DNA from: Phlebopus portentosus
Taxonomy: Eukaryota > Basidiomycota > Agaricomycetes > Boletales > Boletinellaceae
Assembly (NCBI GenBank): GCA_037892935.1
Contig: JAYXKI010000011.1
Span: 1,302,001 to 1,366,000, forward strand
DNA length: 64,000 nucleotides
Reading direction: 5' to 3'
Part shown: piece after piece, positions 1 to 10,626 of the stretch
Layout: every line of letters starts with the position of its first letter
Position numbering within the stretch: the first letter of the stretch is position 1
Position numbers and translations under genes: made by a program
The notes under the pieces: generated by a model
What the model was told of the DNA's origin: nothing
Databases searched by the model: none
What the model saw: the letters and a program-made list of their open reading frames with translations, nothing else

Positions 1-2
1 GA

Positions 3-146
3 TACCAAGAGCGAACATGGGAGCCACTCGATAACCTCAAGAACTCCTATCAAATGATAGAAGAGTTCCACAAGAGGTACCCTCAGGCGATGAGGCCACC
101 AAACCTTAATCAATGGATCGCCGAATGAAGACAAATTAGGAGATAA
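3..146 (+). pseudogene. Pol C-terminus (chromodomain end), element A
   Basis: The frame starting at base 3 encodes the last residues of a gypsy Pol and matches the end of the element B polyprotein at 55501-55642. Visible residues ERTWEPLDNL are the typical end of an integrase-linked chromodomain, which in chromoviruses directs integration to modified chromatin. A TGA at 126-128 replaces the CGA present in element B, removing the last six residues before the natural TAA at 144-146. Only this tail is in the window. Confidence 0.85.
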
Positions 147-244
147 TTGCATCACATGCACTCCACCCGATGGAGCTACATATGGAGCCACAATAGAGAC
201 GATGAGTAAGGTATCCAACGACCTTACCAAGCAATGACATCACA

Positions 245-1399
245 GTGGCACCTCAAAGCGATAGCAGAAGAAGACAAATTAGGCAAGAGAGAGGCGACAT
301 ACCAGCAAGATGGTATAAAAGACGAAGAAACTCAAGCTTAAGGATCATCAACTCGAATCCTAACAGCTACTCATCTCTCAAAGACAACTACGACTCAGAC
401 ATGCCAGTCTTCGATGAACTCCAAGCATTCAGTGCACCTGAAGATGCACCTGATTGGACGTTTGAACTAAAACCACCTACCGAACGCTATCAATGGCCGC
501 AACTATGCAACCGCTTTAACCAAGAGAACTATGAAGGAGAGATCGTACCCTCATGCCCAGGGAAATACTTCGACGACCTATTCGACAAATGGAACGCAGT
601 CCATCAGCCAGCTGAAGAACAACCTGATCTTATGGTACCGAAGCAACCAGAAGGACAACTGCTTAAACTCAGTAACCCTCGAGATGCAGCAGTCCGACGA
701 CTCAATGACGATGCATTCCTTACCTATGCAGTTGAACTCGAGACACGAGCCTTACATCGAGGACAAATTGACTTCAGCCACGAGCCGACATACAAGAATG
801 TCATGGGCATCTACCACTCAGCAATTCAAATTTGCGCCTACAGACGAAGCCTGACAATCGCAACTCTTAACCGAATAATGCGATGGAGCCACTATCATCC
901 CATCAGCGTGAATATGATGAAGTACATGAACTACCTAGCTGATCAGACAGCCTTTTACGCTTCCCATGCCATGCAGTTCATGGTGGTACTCAACATGACG
1001 AAGTACTACGAAGGTACTATGTACCAGGAGCTCATTCGAGCCAGACGATCTACAGGCCAAGCGAATGGTCTGTCAATCAATGACATCACACACCACCTAG
1101 TCGAAGGAAGGATAGTCAACTACGATCCACAATATCTTATGAGACTCAACGAGCGAGAAGAGGAAGCAAGGGAAAGACTACAGGCGACAAGACATCTGAT
1201 GATGGAGGATATGATGATCACAATCTATCAGTATCCAAGCGAGATCTACCAGCCAGACAATATGCTCACTATCACGGAGCAAGACGAAGAATTTCGTTCA
1301 TCAGATGAAACCAATTCAGACAATTCAGACGAGGTTAACGAACCACCGCCTACGCCGATGAACTCACAGGAAACTATGCCTGAGAGTGAAGAACTATGA
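245..1399 (+). CDS. Extra ORF between integrase and 3' LTR (384 aa, unknown)
   Basis: A complete 384-codon ORF about 100 bp after the pol stop, in the position where env-like genes sit in other LTR elements. I do not recognise the family. The N-terminus is arginine-rich (about residues 8-28), the middle looks globular and aromatic-rich, and the last 40 residues are acidic and Ser/Thr/Pro-rich. No signal peptide or membrane segment is visible, so it is not a classical envelope. The sister copy in element B (55741-56895) has exactly the same length with no indels but carries two nonsense changes. The codon at 248 in-frame start is not ATG in strict sense at 245 (GTG), so the initiating codon is uncertain. 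Confidence 0.6.
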   Translation: MAPQSDSRRRQIRQERGDIPARWYKRRRNSSLRIINSNPNSYSSLKDNYDSDMPVFDELQAFSAPEDAPDWTFELKPPTERYQWPQLCNRFNQENYEGEIVPSCPGKYFDDLFDKWNAVHQPAEEQPDLMVPKQPEGQLLKLSNPRDAAVRRLNDDAFLTYAVELETRALHRGQIDFSHEPTYKNVMGIYHSAIQICAYRRSLTIATLNRIMRWSHYHPISVNMMKYMNYLADQTAFYASHAMQFMVVLNMTKYYEGTMYQELIRARRSTGQANGLSINDITHHLVEGRIVNYDPQYLMRLNEREEEARERLQATRHLMMEDMMITIYQYPSEIYQPDNMLTITEQDEEFRSSDETNSDNSDEVNEPPPTPMNSQETMPESEEL

Positions 1400-1983
1400 T
1401 TTATGCAAGCCTTTCATTATTCTTTTATGCAACCCCTTTCCCATATCGCGACCTGACATGGTCAATTATGCATTCTATTTTTCCTATGGTATCTATGGTC
1501 ACATCCGACCAAATTATGCCTTTATGCAACCATCACTCCCAACTCGCTATGGTATTTATTCACCATATTCACTGATATGCCGAGTTGTGAATAAGTTGAT
1601 GGGCGGTTTAAGCCTACTTGGTTTAACCAACTATCAACTGTTGCACTTCTTGTGCATCCCAGTGATACATGGTGCATTATGCACCCTTTTCGTATCTTCT
1701 ATGCAGAGGAAGAGGAGCCAATAGGCACTCCGACTCTATTCTACTTTTTGAAAAACCCCTTTGGAGGTGGGCGAACCATAGGTGAACCTATTGCTGTGCA
1801 CAGGGTTGGTTGAATATCACCCCTTGCCCAGTCAATACACTAGGCAAGCCACTTCCAAAGCGACAGAAAACTCATTCAGTAACGACTTTATGATTTTTTC
1901 TTTCTTATCACTTTCAATTGTGTCATAATCTTTTACATGATGCATAGTTCACATTTCACATTCACATCCCTTCCCACCACCCT
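1400..1983. other. Convergent spacer, no gene seen
   Basis: AT-rich sequence between the stop of the 384-codon sense ORF and the stop of the antisense gene. It contains several recurrences of TTATGCAA/TTTATGC (about 1398-1530). Short open frames here do not look coding. It probably holds 3' untranslated sequence for both converging genes. The matching stretch in element B is 56896-57479. Confidence 0.5.
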
Positions 1984-2346
1984 TTACAAATCAACGACTT
2001 CCCAAACACCCTTCTCACGACTTTCCTGCGCTGAAATACCTGCTTTATCGACAGCTTCAGCTGAATCGGAAGGCGCATCAGGGTCAGGGAATATGCAGTT
2101 GACGCGCTGCTGAATTTCTGCAGTCCCTTCATTAGAAACTGATTGCATCTCATAATCATTCTCCTATGGGACTATCAGCAGCTGCAACCTACAGGCAGAG
2201 GCAAGAGAACTCACCTCATTACGCCTCCTGCGATCTAGAATCCAAAGATTCACGCCAAAAATTGCGACAAGAGCGATGAAAACAATGCAGACAGCGGCGA
2301 CTTTGGACATAACTGAGCAGTGACGATGATGGTTTGATAGCAACAT
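1984..2346 (-). CDS. Antisense two-exon gene for small single-pass membrane protein
   Basis: I model this as complement(1984..2163 joined to 2215..2346), 103 residues from the first ATG (2344-2346), or 91 from the internal ATG at 2308-2310. Exon 1 encodes a hydrophobic segment of about 20 residues (VAAVCIVFIALVAIF and following) then basic DRRRR, the pattern of a signal-anchor or type III membrane protein with a cytosolic tail. The intron (2164-2214, 51 nt) has GTGAGT donor, CTGAT branch and CATAG acceptor. Exon 2 encodes an acidic tail ending VWEVVDL. The element B copy (57480-57840) keeps both exons in frame without indels, while its intron is 2 nt shorter; this is the best evidence that the gene is real. 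Function unknown. It opposes the retrotransposon transcript, so its intron is not removed during retrotransposition. Confidence 0.7.
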
Positions 2347-2393
2347 CAACTATCACTAGGCGACTCCTTTATCTGAGCTTTCTCACGGATTAG

Positions 2394-2434
2394 GATGAAC
2401 ATTTCTCCGAAAGTTCATCTTAGGACGGGGGTAG
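2394..2434 (+). promoter_or_regulatory. Hairpin and polypurine tract before 3' LTR, element A
   Basis: GATGAAC (2394-2400) and GTTCATC (2413-2419) form an inverted repeat around TTTCTCCGAAA, followed by the purine-rich AGGACGGGGGTAG just before the LTR. The purine run is the expected plus-strand primer. Element B has the same arrangement at 57888-57928 with AGGAGGGGGGTAG. Confidence 0.6.
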
Positions 2435-2967
2435 TGAAAGGATCCACTCAAAAACTCGCATCACGATCGACACGATTGGCAGATCAACAGGATCAGCATT
2501 CCAAACGTGACTAGTAACAGTCTAGCAGTCACCAGAGCCAAACTACTGTTAACGCAACCAAGGCAACGGTCACGGGCATCAGCGGCAATATATGAGCGCC
2601 TAAGAAGCACGCCACAAGTACGTAACCCCGCGGACTACTTAGCACCGCCGACCGGTAATTACCACCGCCGATTTACTACTGCCGACCGTCACCTTAACAC
2701 CGCCGACCAAACTCCCAATCCAACCCGATCAAAAGAAGTCAAGAAGCGATCAAAACTACTAGAAGCCCGAGAAGTCTAGAACACGACTACTAAAGCCTAA
2801 CACCTAAAGTCTAAAGGCTAATCCGATCCCAATGGAGACATCACTGGCATTCCAGCACTGTCAGACTTGTGCTCGAGCATACATGGTCCTTTACGAGATA
2901 TACTTCACAGTATGTCATGCTACAAGCAAAACGCGTGACTGCCAAATCGAAGTCCAACGTCACACGC
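2435..2967 (+). repeat. 3' LTR of element A, left part
   Basis: Begins TGAAAGGATCC, as do both LTRs of element B (47142 and 57929). It stops at ACGC, the left target duplication of the gag-only element, and resumes at 10627. Left plus right parts total about 1558 bp against 1566 bp for the element B LTRs. Confidence 0.92.
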
Positions 2968-3925
2968 TGTAGTGCCCTGGCCAGTCCTGTGCCAGGACAC
3001 TCATACTATGGCTCTCCCCTACTTCAGATACCATATCCCTTCGCCGCCTACACCTCAGAGGACCAGGGCATACTCATACCACACTCTAGAGGCCATACGA
3101 GCACATATCTATAGATTCTAGCCTACGCTCCCCCCTGCGGCGCCCTCCAAGAGCCCAGACGAGTCCGCCGCTGGCTCCCTGGCACCCATACACATCCGCC
3201 GAAGGCTCCTACCCAGCACCAGACACCATAGGAGATGTCCCCCAATCATTATAGGCCTTCGTTATTACGATTCCTCATACGTACAGCCTCGAGGCGGATT
3301 TGGACACCCCTGTGGCGGCCCCCAAGCCTCAGATTGGTCCGGCGGCCACTCAGGCGTCCTCAGGTGCCCTCGCCGAGGCCTCCCACAGCTTACCAGGCAG
3401 TCCCCCAAGGCCTATGGATTTATCTAGTATCATCCCTGCTCATATGCCACTAAAGGCTGCAGTTTTACGAATCCGCCGCCGATCGAGCGGCGAGTTGCAG
3501 ATCCGCCGCTCCGGCGCCCTCCTTAGTTACCATGGATCGCCTACACTCTATATTGAGTGTGGCGGCGGCCTTGGGCAGCCCAGAGACCCTGACTGATGCG
3601 CCCTCTATCTCATATATGCGATATGAGCCTCCAAACATCGGCCCCGATGTTTCCCGACTTCCCCCCAAGCGGCGGGCGACTCTAGACCATATATGGCAGT
3701 CAGGCATGTGGTACAGCGGCGTGCCAAGCCACCGACCGCCGCCGCCAAGCCAGACTCCGCCGGCGCCCGTTTTATTGCAGATACACGATATATCATACTA
3801 TTGGATAGCCCCCTCACGTTGGCGCTGCCGTACGCCTCCTAGATGCTCCGGCGGCGGCCCTTGGCGAGCCCAGTGACTCAGGAGATGTTGTCAGACAGTA
3901 GGACTCATCGGCGAGAGCAGTAGAG

Positions 3926-3934
3926 TATATATAG
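3926..3934 (+). promoter_or_regulatory. TATA box of gag-only element
   Basis: TATATATAG in the context GTATATATAGAG, repeated at 9611-9619 in the 3' LTR. The giant elements have the same core, GTATATATAGAG, on their sense strand (for example 29485-29492 and 41992-41999). Transcription would start shortly downstream. Confidence 0.55.
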
Positions 3935-4182
3935 AGTGTATATTCATCAGTAGACCAGATACTAGAGCACATTCATAGCAGAGAGCATATACAGCACCCA
4001 AGAGCCAGGGTTCGAGATTCCCTCACTCTGAGCTCCCCCTCATGTACTGAGCTCCCCCATTGACTATATACTACCCTTGACTCGTCGTTCTATTCTCCTT
4101 CGGCGCCTCTGACATTTAGTGTGTGAGTTAGGACTGGGAACCTACCCCCAAACGTCCGCCACACTCCATTGTACCTGTCGGG

Positions 4183-4690
4183 CGGCCTCTATTCGACCTC
4201 GGCGGCCCTCCGGCGACACAGGCCTTCTGTCCTACACCCCTGCGGCGTCTTTTCCAGTTACTCGCCGCACGTTGTCCCTTATATTCATCATAGACGGCCC
4301 CTACCTTTCATTTATCCGGTTTACGCTACCGCGGCGGATTTGTACACACTCCCTCGTCCCCGGCGGCCCCCTATTCGACCTCGGCGGCCCTCCGGCGACA
4401 CAGGCCTTCCATTGTATTCCCCCTCGGCGTCTTGTTCATCTACTCGCCGCACGTTACGCCTCGTATCCGTCGTATACGGTCCCTACCTTTCATTTATCCA
4501 GTTTACGCTACCGCGGCAGATTTGTACGAGCTCCCTCGTCCCCGGCGGCCCCCTATTCGACCTCGGCGGCCCTCCGGCGACACAGGCCTTCCATTGTATT
4601 CCCCTTCGGTGTCTTGTTCACCTACTCGCCGCACGTTACGCCTCATATTCGTCATATACTGTTCCTAGCTTCCCCCTACTGAGATTGCGC
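4183..4690 (+). repeat. 182-bp tandem array inside the LTR (and at 9868-10375)
   Basis: The string GGCGGCCCTCCGGCGACACA recurs at 4201, 4383 and 4565, a 182-bp period, with about 2.6 units. The period is not a multiple of three, so repeats read in different frames, which argues against coding. The 3' LTR has the same array. Confidence 0.8.
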
Positions 4691-4937
4691 TACTCCGGCG
4701 GACTCCTGTGACCTCCCCTTCGGTCCGGCGGACCTACTAGAGCATTCCTTTCATACCTCGGCGTCACTAGGCCACTTCCCCACGTCTCCGACGGTCTTTG
4801 GCACCTGCCAGGTGGTTAGTGGTTGGAGTCTGATAGCTTGAGGCTTCGTTTCTGGAGGTTTCTTCACACATTCAGCTCCCTCAGTAGGACGGACATCTGT
4901 AGCGCCTTCAGATAGAGAGACCACCCCAAATACCACA

Positions 4938-4961
4938 TCTTGGAGCCCACCAGCGAGGGAG
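4938..4961 (+). promoter_or_regulatory. Primer-binding site of gag-only element
   Basis: Directly after the 5' LTR comes TC then TTGGAGCCCACCAGCGAGGG. The TGG that pairs with a tRNA CCA end is 4 nt in. Nearly the same sequence (TTGGAGCCCACSGCGAGGG) follows the 5' LTRs of E1 and E2, which supports function. The primer tRNA would have U before CCA; I cannot name it. Confidence 0.6.
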
Positions 4962-5054
4962 CTGTTTGTTTTTGAAGACCCTTCCCTCCCACCCTTATTT
5001 TCGCCGTTTTTCAACTTTTCAATACTCCGGCGGACTGCCAAGGCCTTCGGCGCC

Positions 5055-7436
5055 ATGACACTCCCTCAATTCATCGATCCTGATGATCTCCCATTCGCCG
5101 GACCCTCTCCTACCATCTCAGGCTTCACTATGCCACTCCCCGGCGACAAATCTATCCCCAAAATCGATGTTTCTGGCTCCCCAACCTCCATACCTAGGTT
5201 TTTCGACACTGTCTACCTCCTTGGATGAACCGCCGGCCTCTCAGACTTCCATATCATCGCCTGGGCTCGCTTCTATGCACCGGCGAAAGAACAACCTCTC
5301 TGGAGGCACTGCGCCGAAGTGGCAGGCGATAACTATTCTGCCTTCCGAGATGCCGCACTCAAGATGTACCCACATTCCCGACCGGTTTACACCCTCCAAG
5401 ACCTCCGGCGCCTCATTTTATCGACTCAGGCACTCCCCGGCTTCACCCTAGAGTCCTACGGCGGATTTCTGCAAGACTTCCACAGAGTTTCTGGGTACTT
5501 ACTGCGAAATGGCGAAATTTCGACGTTTGAAGAACAACGAATGTTTATGGAAGGAATCCCCGCCGCCTATCACAGGGAACTCAACTTCTCCCTTCGCCTG
5601 ACTGACCCAGAACACGCCGCCGGCGTTCCCTGGCCGGTAGAAGCAGTGACAGATGAAATCCAGCGAATTATCAAGGTACAACAGGTTTTAGCATATACCG
5701 AGTCCCCAGCACCCCTAGTCGAGGCCTACTATGCCAGCACAAGTCCCCCAGCCATCAGTCACATCCAGAACACCCTCGGCGTCGACGCCCATGCCAAAAA
5801 CAAGCCGCCGATGCCTGCAGCACCAGCAGCCAATGGTCTATACGCCTCGCCGGCGAATGTATGGCCTCCTCAGCCAAAACTGAGCCCCTCGCTGATGCCT
5901 ACCAATGCCCTGATCACTTCGCCGGCCCCATGGCATGTCCAGCGGCCTACTCTAGCCTTGCCCTCGACATTTTCGCCGGTTGCACACCAGGCCCAGCCCA
6001 CACACTTTCTGGACATGCAAAAGTGTTCTTTAGCCCCCAATGCATTCGCCGCTGACTTTCCTGCTCCGCCGCTGCCACCCCCTGCCAAATGCAAAGCCTC
6101 GGCGGATGATTCTAGCCTACAGAACATCACTACCATCCCTCTGGCGTACCCCCAAGCCCTAGCGGCCTCATGTAATGTCCTAGACCAATGGCCCATACCT
6201 GGTGTCTCTCTCATTCCAGCGACTCACGAATGGTTCTATCGGCGGCCAGACCCCGGCGCCCCTGCTCCCCATTTAGCCTCGGCGAACCTCAGGCAACCTT
6301 CCAAGCATCCCTCTAAAGGTTCCCAAGCCCCGCCGGCGGCTCAGGCCTGCAATATTTGTGGTTTTACGACACACCGAACAGCGAAATGCCCTACACGAAG
6401 CTTCCTACTCAATTCTGGCATTACTGTAGCTGACATGCGCGGCCGCCTCATGCAACCTGATGGCAGGCCTTTCACTGGCAATCACTCTGGAAGCCGCATC
6501 TTAGATCAGCTGAATCATTACTTTACTCGGAACGTGAACATGATACCTCTCGGACTGCAAATACCTATTCTACCGCTTCCAGATGACCTAGGCCTCGCTT
6601 CGGCGCCTCAGGAACTGCCTCCCAACCGCCGCCGCAAGCCTCCTAGACAATGGGGCGTCCCCCAGGACACTCCAAGCGCCGGCCACACGCCTCAGGCGAA
6701 GTTACAGGGCCAGACGCCGCCAAACAACACCTGCGGCGCCTCTATGGTACTTGAACAGCTCCCAGACATGTCCCCCAGCCCGGCCACTGCTCCCCAAGTC
6801 AGGAAAGTACCCTCACCCTTCGGCACCATCCTCCCCAAGCCCACGGCGGCGATTCCAGATGACCCAGACGAGCCAATTAATCCGCCGATCCAACACAGCA
6901 AAGCATACATGAAGGCCTACTCACGTCAAGCATCCCTCACCAACGCCGCAGACACGCCGCCGCCCTGGAAACCACCGGCTGGCTTCCCTAAGGTCCTAGA
7001 CAAGCCCCTAGCACCAGCAGTTGTCCCCTTGCATGAGATCAACGTCCGCCTGAATGATACATTACAGGTTAATGGTGTCCTCGACTCTGGAAGTTCATTT
7101 ATTGGTATCCCCCGACGTATATGGCGACAAATAAAATCGCCGGCCTGCATTTCCAACCCCACACACATCCAGACAGCCTCGCCGAACCCCAGCCAGAGCT
7201 CCCACATCATCCCCTGTGTCAAAATTTCACTCCCTGGGTTCTCTATGCATGCGCCGGTCTACATACTCGAAAATGCGCCGTTTGACCTCCTCCTTGGCCG
7301 GCCCTTCTTTGCACACACTCATGCTGTCACTGCAGACCTCGACGAACACTTCCAAACCCTCTACATCACAGATCCAGTCACCGGCGAAGTTTTCTGCTTG
7401 CCTACAAGCCCCAGAACGCCTCTGCCGGTGCCCTAA
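5055..7436 (+). pseudogene. Gag-protease of gag-only element, one nonsense codon
   Basis: Reading from ATG 5055 gives 794 codons with one in-frame TGA (5226-5228) at the place where E1/E2 Gag has arginine (LFGRSAGLTD region), hence probably CGA to TGA. Translation could restart downstream; the open part from the ATG at 5319 is 705 residues. Domains: capsid-like region (about residues 30-230) clearly related to E2 Gag (shared FE-RMF-EG and REL-L-LR motifs), proline-rich linker, a C-x2-C-x4-H-x4-C zinc knuckle from residue 432, and an aspartic protease with LDSGSSF (Asp about 677) and LLGRPFF. No RT follows. Confidence 0.85.
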
Positions 7437-7689
7437 CAAAGGCATAATTGATGTAGCACACTGCGGCGAACCCCCCCAGCACCGGTACTCGAATCAGGAC
7501 ACCCTTTAATCACTATCTCATGCCCAACACCATCCCTCACCTTCCCGCCTTAGCTCCCAGGCAACCTCATCGCTGGTACAGCCCTGGCGATCAAAGAAAT
7601 ATACGCCTCGGCGACATTTTCAATGTCTACAAGCTCCCCCGCCCCAGAATTCTCATGGCCGGCCCCTGCGGCGGCCAGAGACGCCTCCC
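7437..7689 (+). other. Gene-free stretch after gag-protease
   Basis: GC-rich sequence from the protease stop to the tandem array. Translation in all frames gives only short proline-rich runs, and no RT, RNase H or integrase motif is visible. Confidence 0.5.
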
Positions 7690-8395
7690 TACACTACAAA
7701 GCCTCCCAGATGCCGCCGATGCCTGCGGCGCCTCCTCCGAGTGATGCCCACTCCTCCTACACATTTTCGGCGAAAGGCCCCCCCCAAGCCCCCCTCAGTG
7801 CAGTACAGCCAACCCCTGGCCACGCCGCCAGCCCGGCCATGCACAAACACATCCCCTGAGGCAAAATGAAGCCTCCCCAGACGCCGCCGATGCCTGCGGC
7901 ACCCCCCCTGAGTGATGCCCACTCCTCCTACACATTTTCGGCGAAACGCCCCCCCAAGCCCCCCTCAGTGCAATACAGCCAACCCCTGGCCACGCCGCCA
8001 GCCCGGCCATGCACAGACACCTTCCCTCAGGCTACATGAAGCCCTCCCAGACGCCGCCGATGCCTGCGGCGCCTCCTCCGAGTGATGCCCACTCCTCCTA
8101 CACATTTTCGGCGAAACGCCCCCCCCAACCCCCCCTCAGTGCTATACAGCCAACCCCTGGCCACGCCGCCAGCCCGGCCATGCACAAACACATCCCCTGA
8201 GGCGAAATGAAGCCTCCCCAGACGCCGCCGATGCCTGCGGCGCCTCCTCCGAGTGATGCCCACTCCTCCTACACATTTTTGGCAAAACGCCCCCCCAACC
8301 CCCCTCAGTGCTATACAGCCAATTCCTGGCCTCGGCGCCACTCCGGCCACACACAGACATATCCCCTTAGGCCAAGAGACGCCTCCCCATGCATC
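7690..8395 (+). repeat. 170-bp tandem array, four units
   Basis: The core GCCGCCGATGCCTGCGGC recurs at about 7712, 7882, 8052 and 8223, a period of 170-171 bp. Each unit also holds TCCTACACATTTTCGGC and GGCCACGCCGCCAGCCCGGC. The period breaks reading frame from unit to unit. A related short string occurs within gag near 5808, suggesting the unit was seeded from gag. The 8396-8652 remainder up to the 3' LTR has no gene I can see. Confidence 0.8.
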
Positions 8396-8652
8396 TACGC
8401 CGCCGCCGAACACTGGCACACACTAGAACAAACACCTGCGGCGACACCAGCCCTCCGAAGCGGCCAATACTTGAGATTTCACAAATCCATCCACCACCAA
8501 CCTGGCCCCTTCGTCCCATACCCTCCAAATTCACTCCTCTATCACCCCCTTCTATCGGCAACCAGCCACAGCACCATACAGCCCTTATTTCAACTTCGGC
8601 CCACTGTATACAGCCTTTTTTTTAATGATTTTTTTATATAGTAACCTGGAGA

Positions 8653-10622
8653 TGTAGTGCCCTGGCCAGTCCTGTGCCAGGACACTCATACTATGGCTCT
8701 CCCCTACTTCAGATACCATATCCCTTCGCCGCCTACACCTCAGAGGACCAGGGCATACTCATACCACACTCTAGAGGCCATACGAGCACATATCTATAGA
8801 TTCTAGCCTACGCTTCCCCCTGCGGCGCCCTCCAAGAGCCCAGACGAGTCCGCCGCTGGCTCCCTGGCACCCATACACATCCGCCGAAGGCTCCTACCCA
8901 GCACCAGACACCATAGGAGATGTCCCCCAATCATTATAGGCCTTCGTTATTACGATTCCTCATACGTACAGCCTCGAGGCGGATTTGGACACCCCTGCGG
9001 CGGCCCCCAAGCCTCAGATTGGTCCGGCGGCCACTCAGGCGTCCTCAGGTGCCCTCGCCGAGGCCTCCCACAGCTTACCAGGCAGTCCCCCAAGGCCTAT
9101 GGATTTATCTAGTATCATCCCTGCTCATATGCCACTAAAGGCCGCAGTTTTACGAATCCGCCGCCGATCGAGCGGCGAGTTGCAGATCCACCGCTCCGGC
9201 GCCCTCCTTAGTTACCATGGATCGCCTACACTCTATATTGAGTGTGGCGGCGGCCTTGGGCGGCCCAGAGACCCTGACTGATGCGCCCTCTATCTCATAT
9301 ATGCGATATGAGCCTCCGAACATCGGCCCCGATGTTTCCCGACTTCCCCCCAAGCGGCGGGCGACTCTAGACCATATATGGCAGTCAGGCATGTGGTACA
9401 GCGGCGTGCCAAGCCACCGACCGCCGCCGCCAAGCCAGACTCCGCCGGCGCCCGTTTTATTGCAGATACACGATATATCATACTATTGGATAGCGCCCTC
9501 ACGTTGGCGCTGCCGTACGCCTCCTAGATGCTCCGGCGGCGGCCCTTGGCGAGCCCAGTGACTCAGGAGATGTTGTCAGACAGTAGGACTCATCGGCGAG
9601 AGCAGTAGAGTATATATAGAGTGTATATTCATCAGTAGACCAGATACTAGAGCACATTCATAGCAGAGAGCATATACAGCACCCAAGAGCCAGGGTTCGA
9701 GATTCCCTCACTCTGAGCTCCCCCTCATGTACTGAGCTCCCCATTTGACTATATACTACTCTTGACTCGTCGTTCTATTCTCCTTCGGCGCCTCTGACAT
9801 TTAGTGTGTGAGTTAGGACTGGGAACCTACCCCCAAACGTCCGCCGCACTCCATTGTACCTGTCGGGCGGCCTCTATTCGACCTCGGCGGCCCTCCGGCG
9901 ACACAGGCCTTCTGTCCTACACCCCTGCGGCGTCTTTTCCAGTTACTCGCCGCACGTTGTCCCTTATATTCATCATAGACGGCCCCTACCTTTCATTTAT
10001 CCGGTTTACGCTACCGCGGCGGATTTGTACACACTCCCTCGTCCCCGGCGGCCCCCTATTCGACCTCGGCGGCCCTCCGGCAACACAGGCCTTCCATTGT
10101 ATTCCCCCTCGGCGTCTTGTTCATCTACTCGCCGCACGTTACGCCTCGTATCCGTCGTATACGGTCCCTACCTTTCATTTATCCAGTTTACGCTACCGCG
10201 GCAGATTTGTACGAGCTCCCTCGTCCCCGGCGGCCCCCTATTCGACCTCGGCGGCCCTCCGGCGACACAGGCCTTCCATTGTATTCCCCCTCGGCGTCTT
10301 GTTCACCTACTCGCCGCACGTTACGCCTCATATTCGTCATATACTGTTCCTAGCTTCCCCCTACTGAGATTGCGCTACTCCGGCGGACTCCTGTGACCTC
10401 CCCTTCGGTCCGGCGGACCTACTAGAGCATTCCTTTCATACCTCGGCGTCACTAGGCCACTTCCCCACGTCTCCGACGGTCTTTGGCACCTGCCAGGTGG
10501 TTAGTGGTTGGAGTCTGATAGCTTGAGGCTTCGTTTCTGGAGGTTTCTTCACACATTCAGCTCCCTCAGTAGGACGGACATCTGTAGCGCCTTCAGATAG
10601 AGAGACCACCCCAAATACCACA
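8653..10622 (+). repeat. 3' LTR of gag-only element (1970 bp)
   Basis: Same ends and length as the 5' LTR. The bases before it (CTGGAGA) are a weak polypurine tract. Followed by the right target duplication ACGC (10623-10626) and then by the resumed LTR of element A. Confidence 0.92.
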
Positions 10623-10626
10623 ACGC

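Larger units (their letters stand above)
2968..4937 (+). repeat. 5' LTR of gag-only element (1970 bp)
   Basis: Starts TGTAGTGCCC, ends AATACCACA. The first 40 bases contain the hairpin GTCCTG-TGC-CAGGAC. The LTR holds a TATA box at 3926-3934 and a 182-bp tandem array. Same length as 8653-10622, with scattered single-base differences only, so the insertion is young. Open frames inside are arginine/proline-rich by-products of GC skew. Confidence 0.92.
2968..10622 (+). mobile_element. Non-autonomous gypsy-type element with gag-protease only
   Basis: A complete 7655-bp element bounded by two 1970-bp LTRs that start TGTAGTG and end ACCACA, with a 4-bp target duplication ACGC (2964-2967 and 10623-10626). 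The 3.7-kb interior carries one gag-protease frame and a tandem array but no reverse transcriptase, RNase H or integrase. This is the layout called TR-GAG in plants. Gag type, primer-binding site, TATA box, LTR start and duplication length match the giant E1/E2 elements, which could supply the missing enzymes. Confidence 0.88.

Noticed and set aside
2164..2349. Antisense membrane ORF as a 61-codon single-exon gene
   Set aside because: The reading past 2215 runs into the GTGAGT donor; splicing to 2163 gives a longer tail conserved in element B, and the copies differ in length only inside the proposed intron.
4119..4711. Long Arg/Pro-rich open frames in the gag-only LTR (187 and 180 codons), repeated at 9804-10396
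   Set aside because: They lie across the 182-bp tandem array in two frames at once, as expected from GC-rich repeats lacking stops rather than from a protein.
7690..8395. CRISPR-like array
   Set aside because: Units are 170 bp and contiguous, without short repeats separated by unique spacers; this is a tandem duplication in a eukaryotic retroelement.
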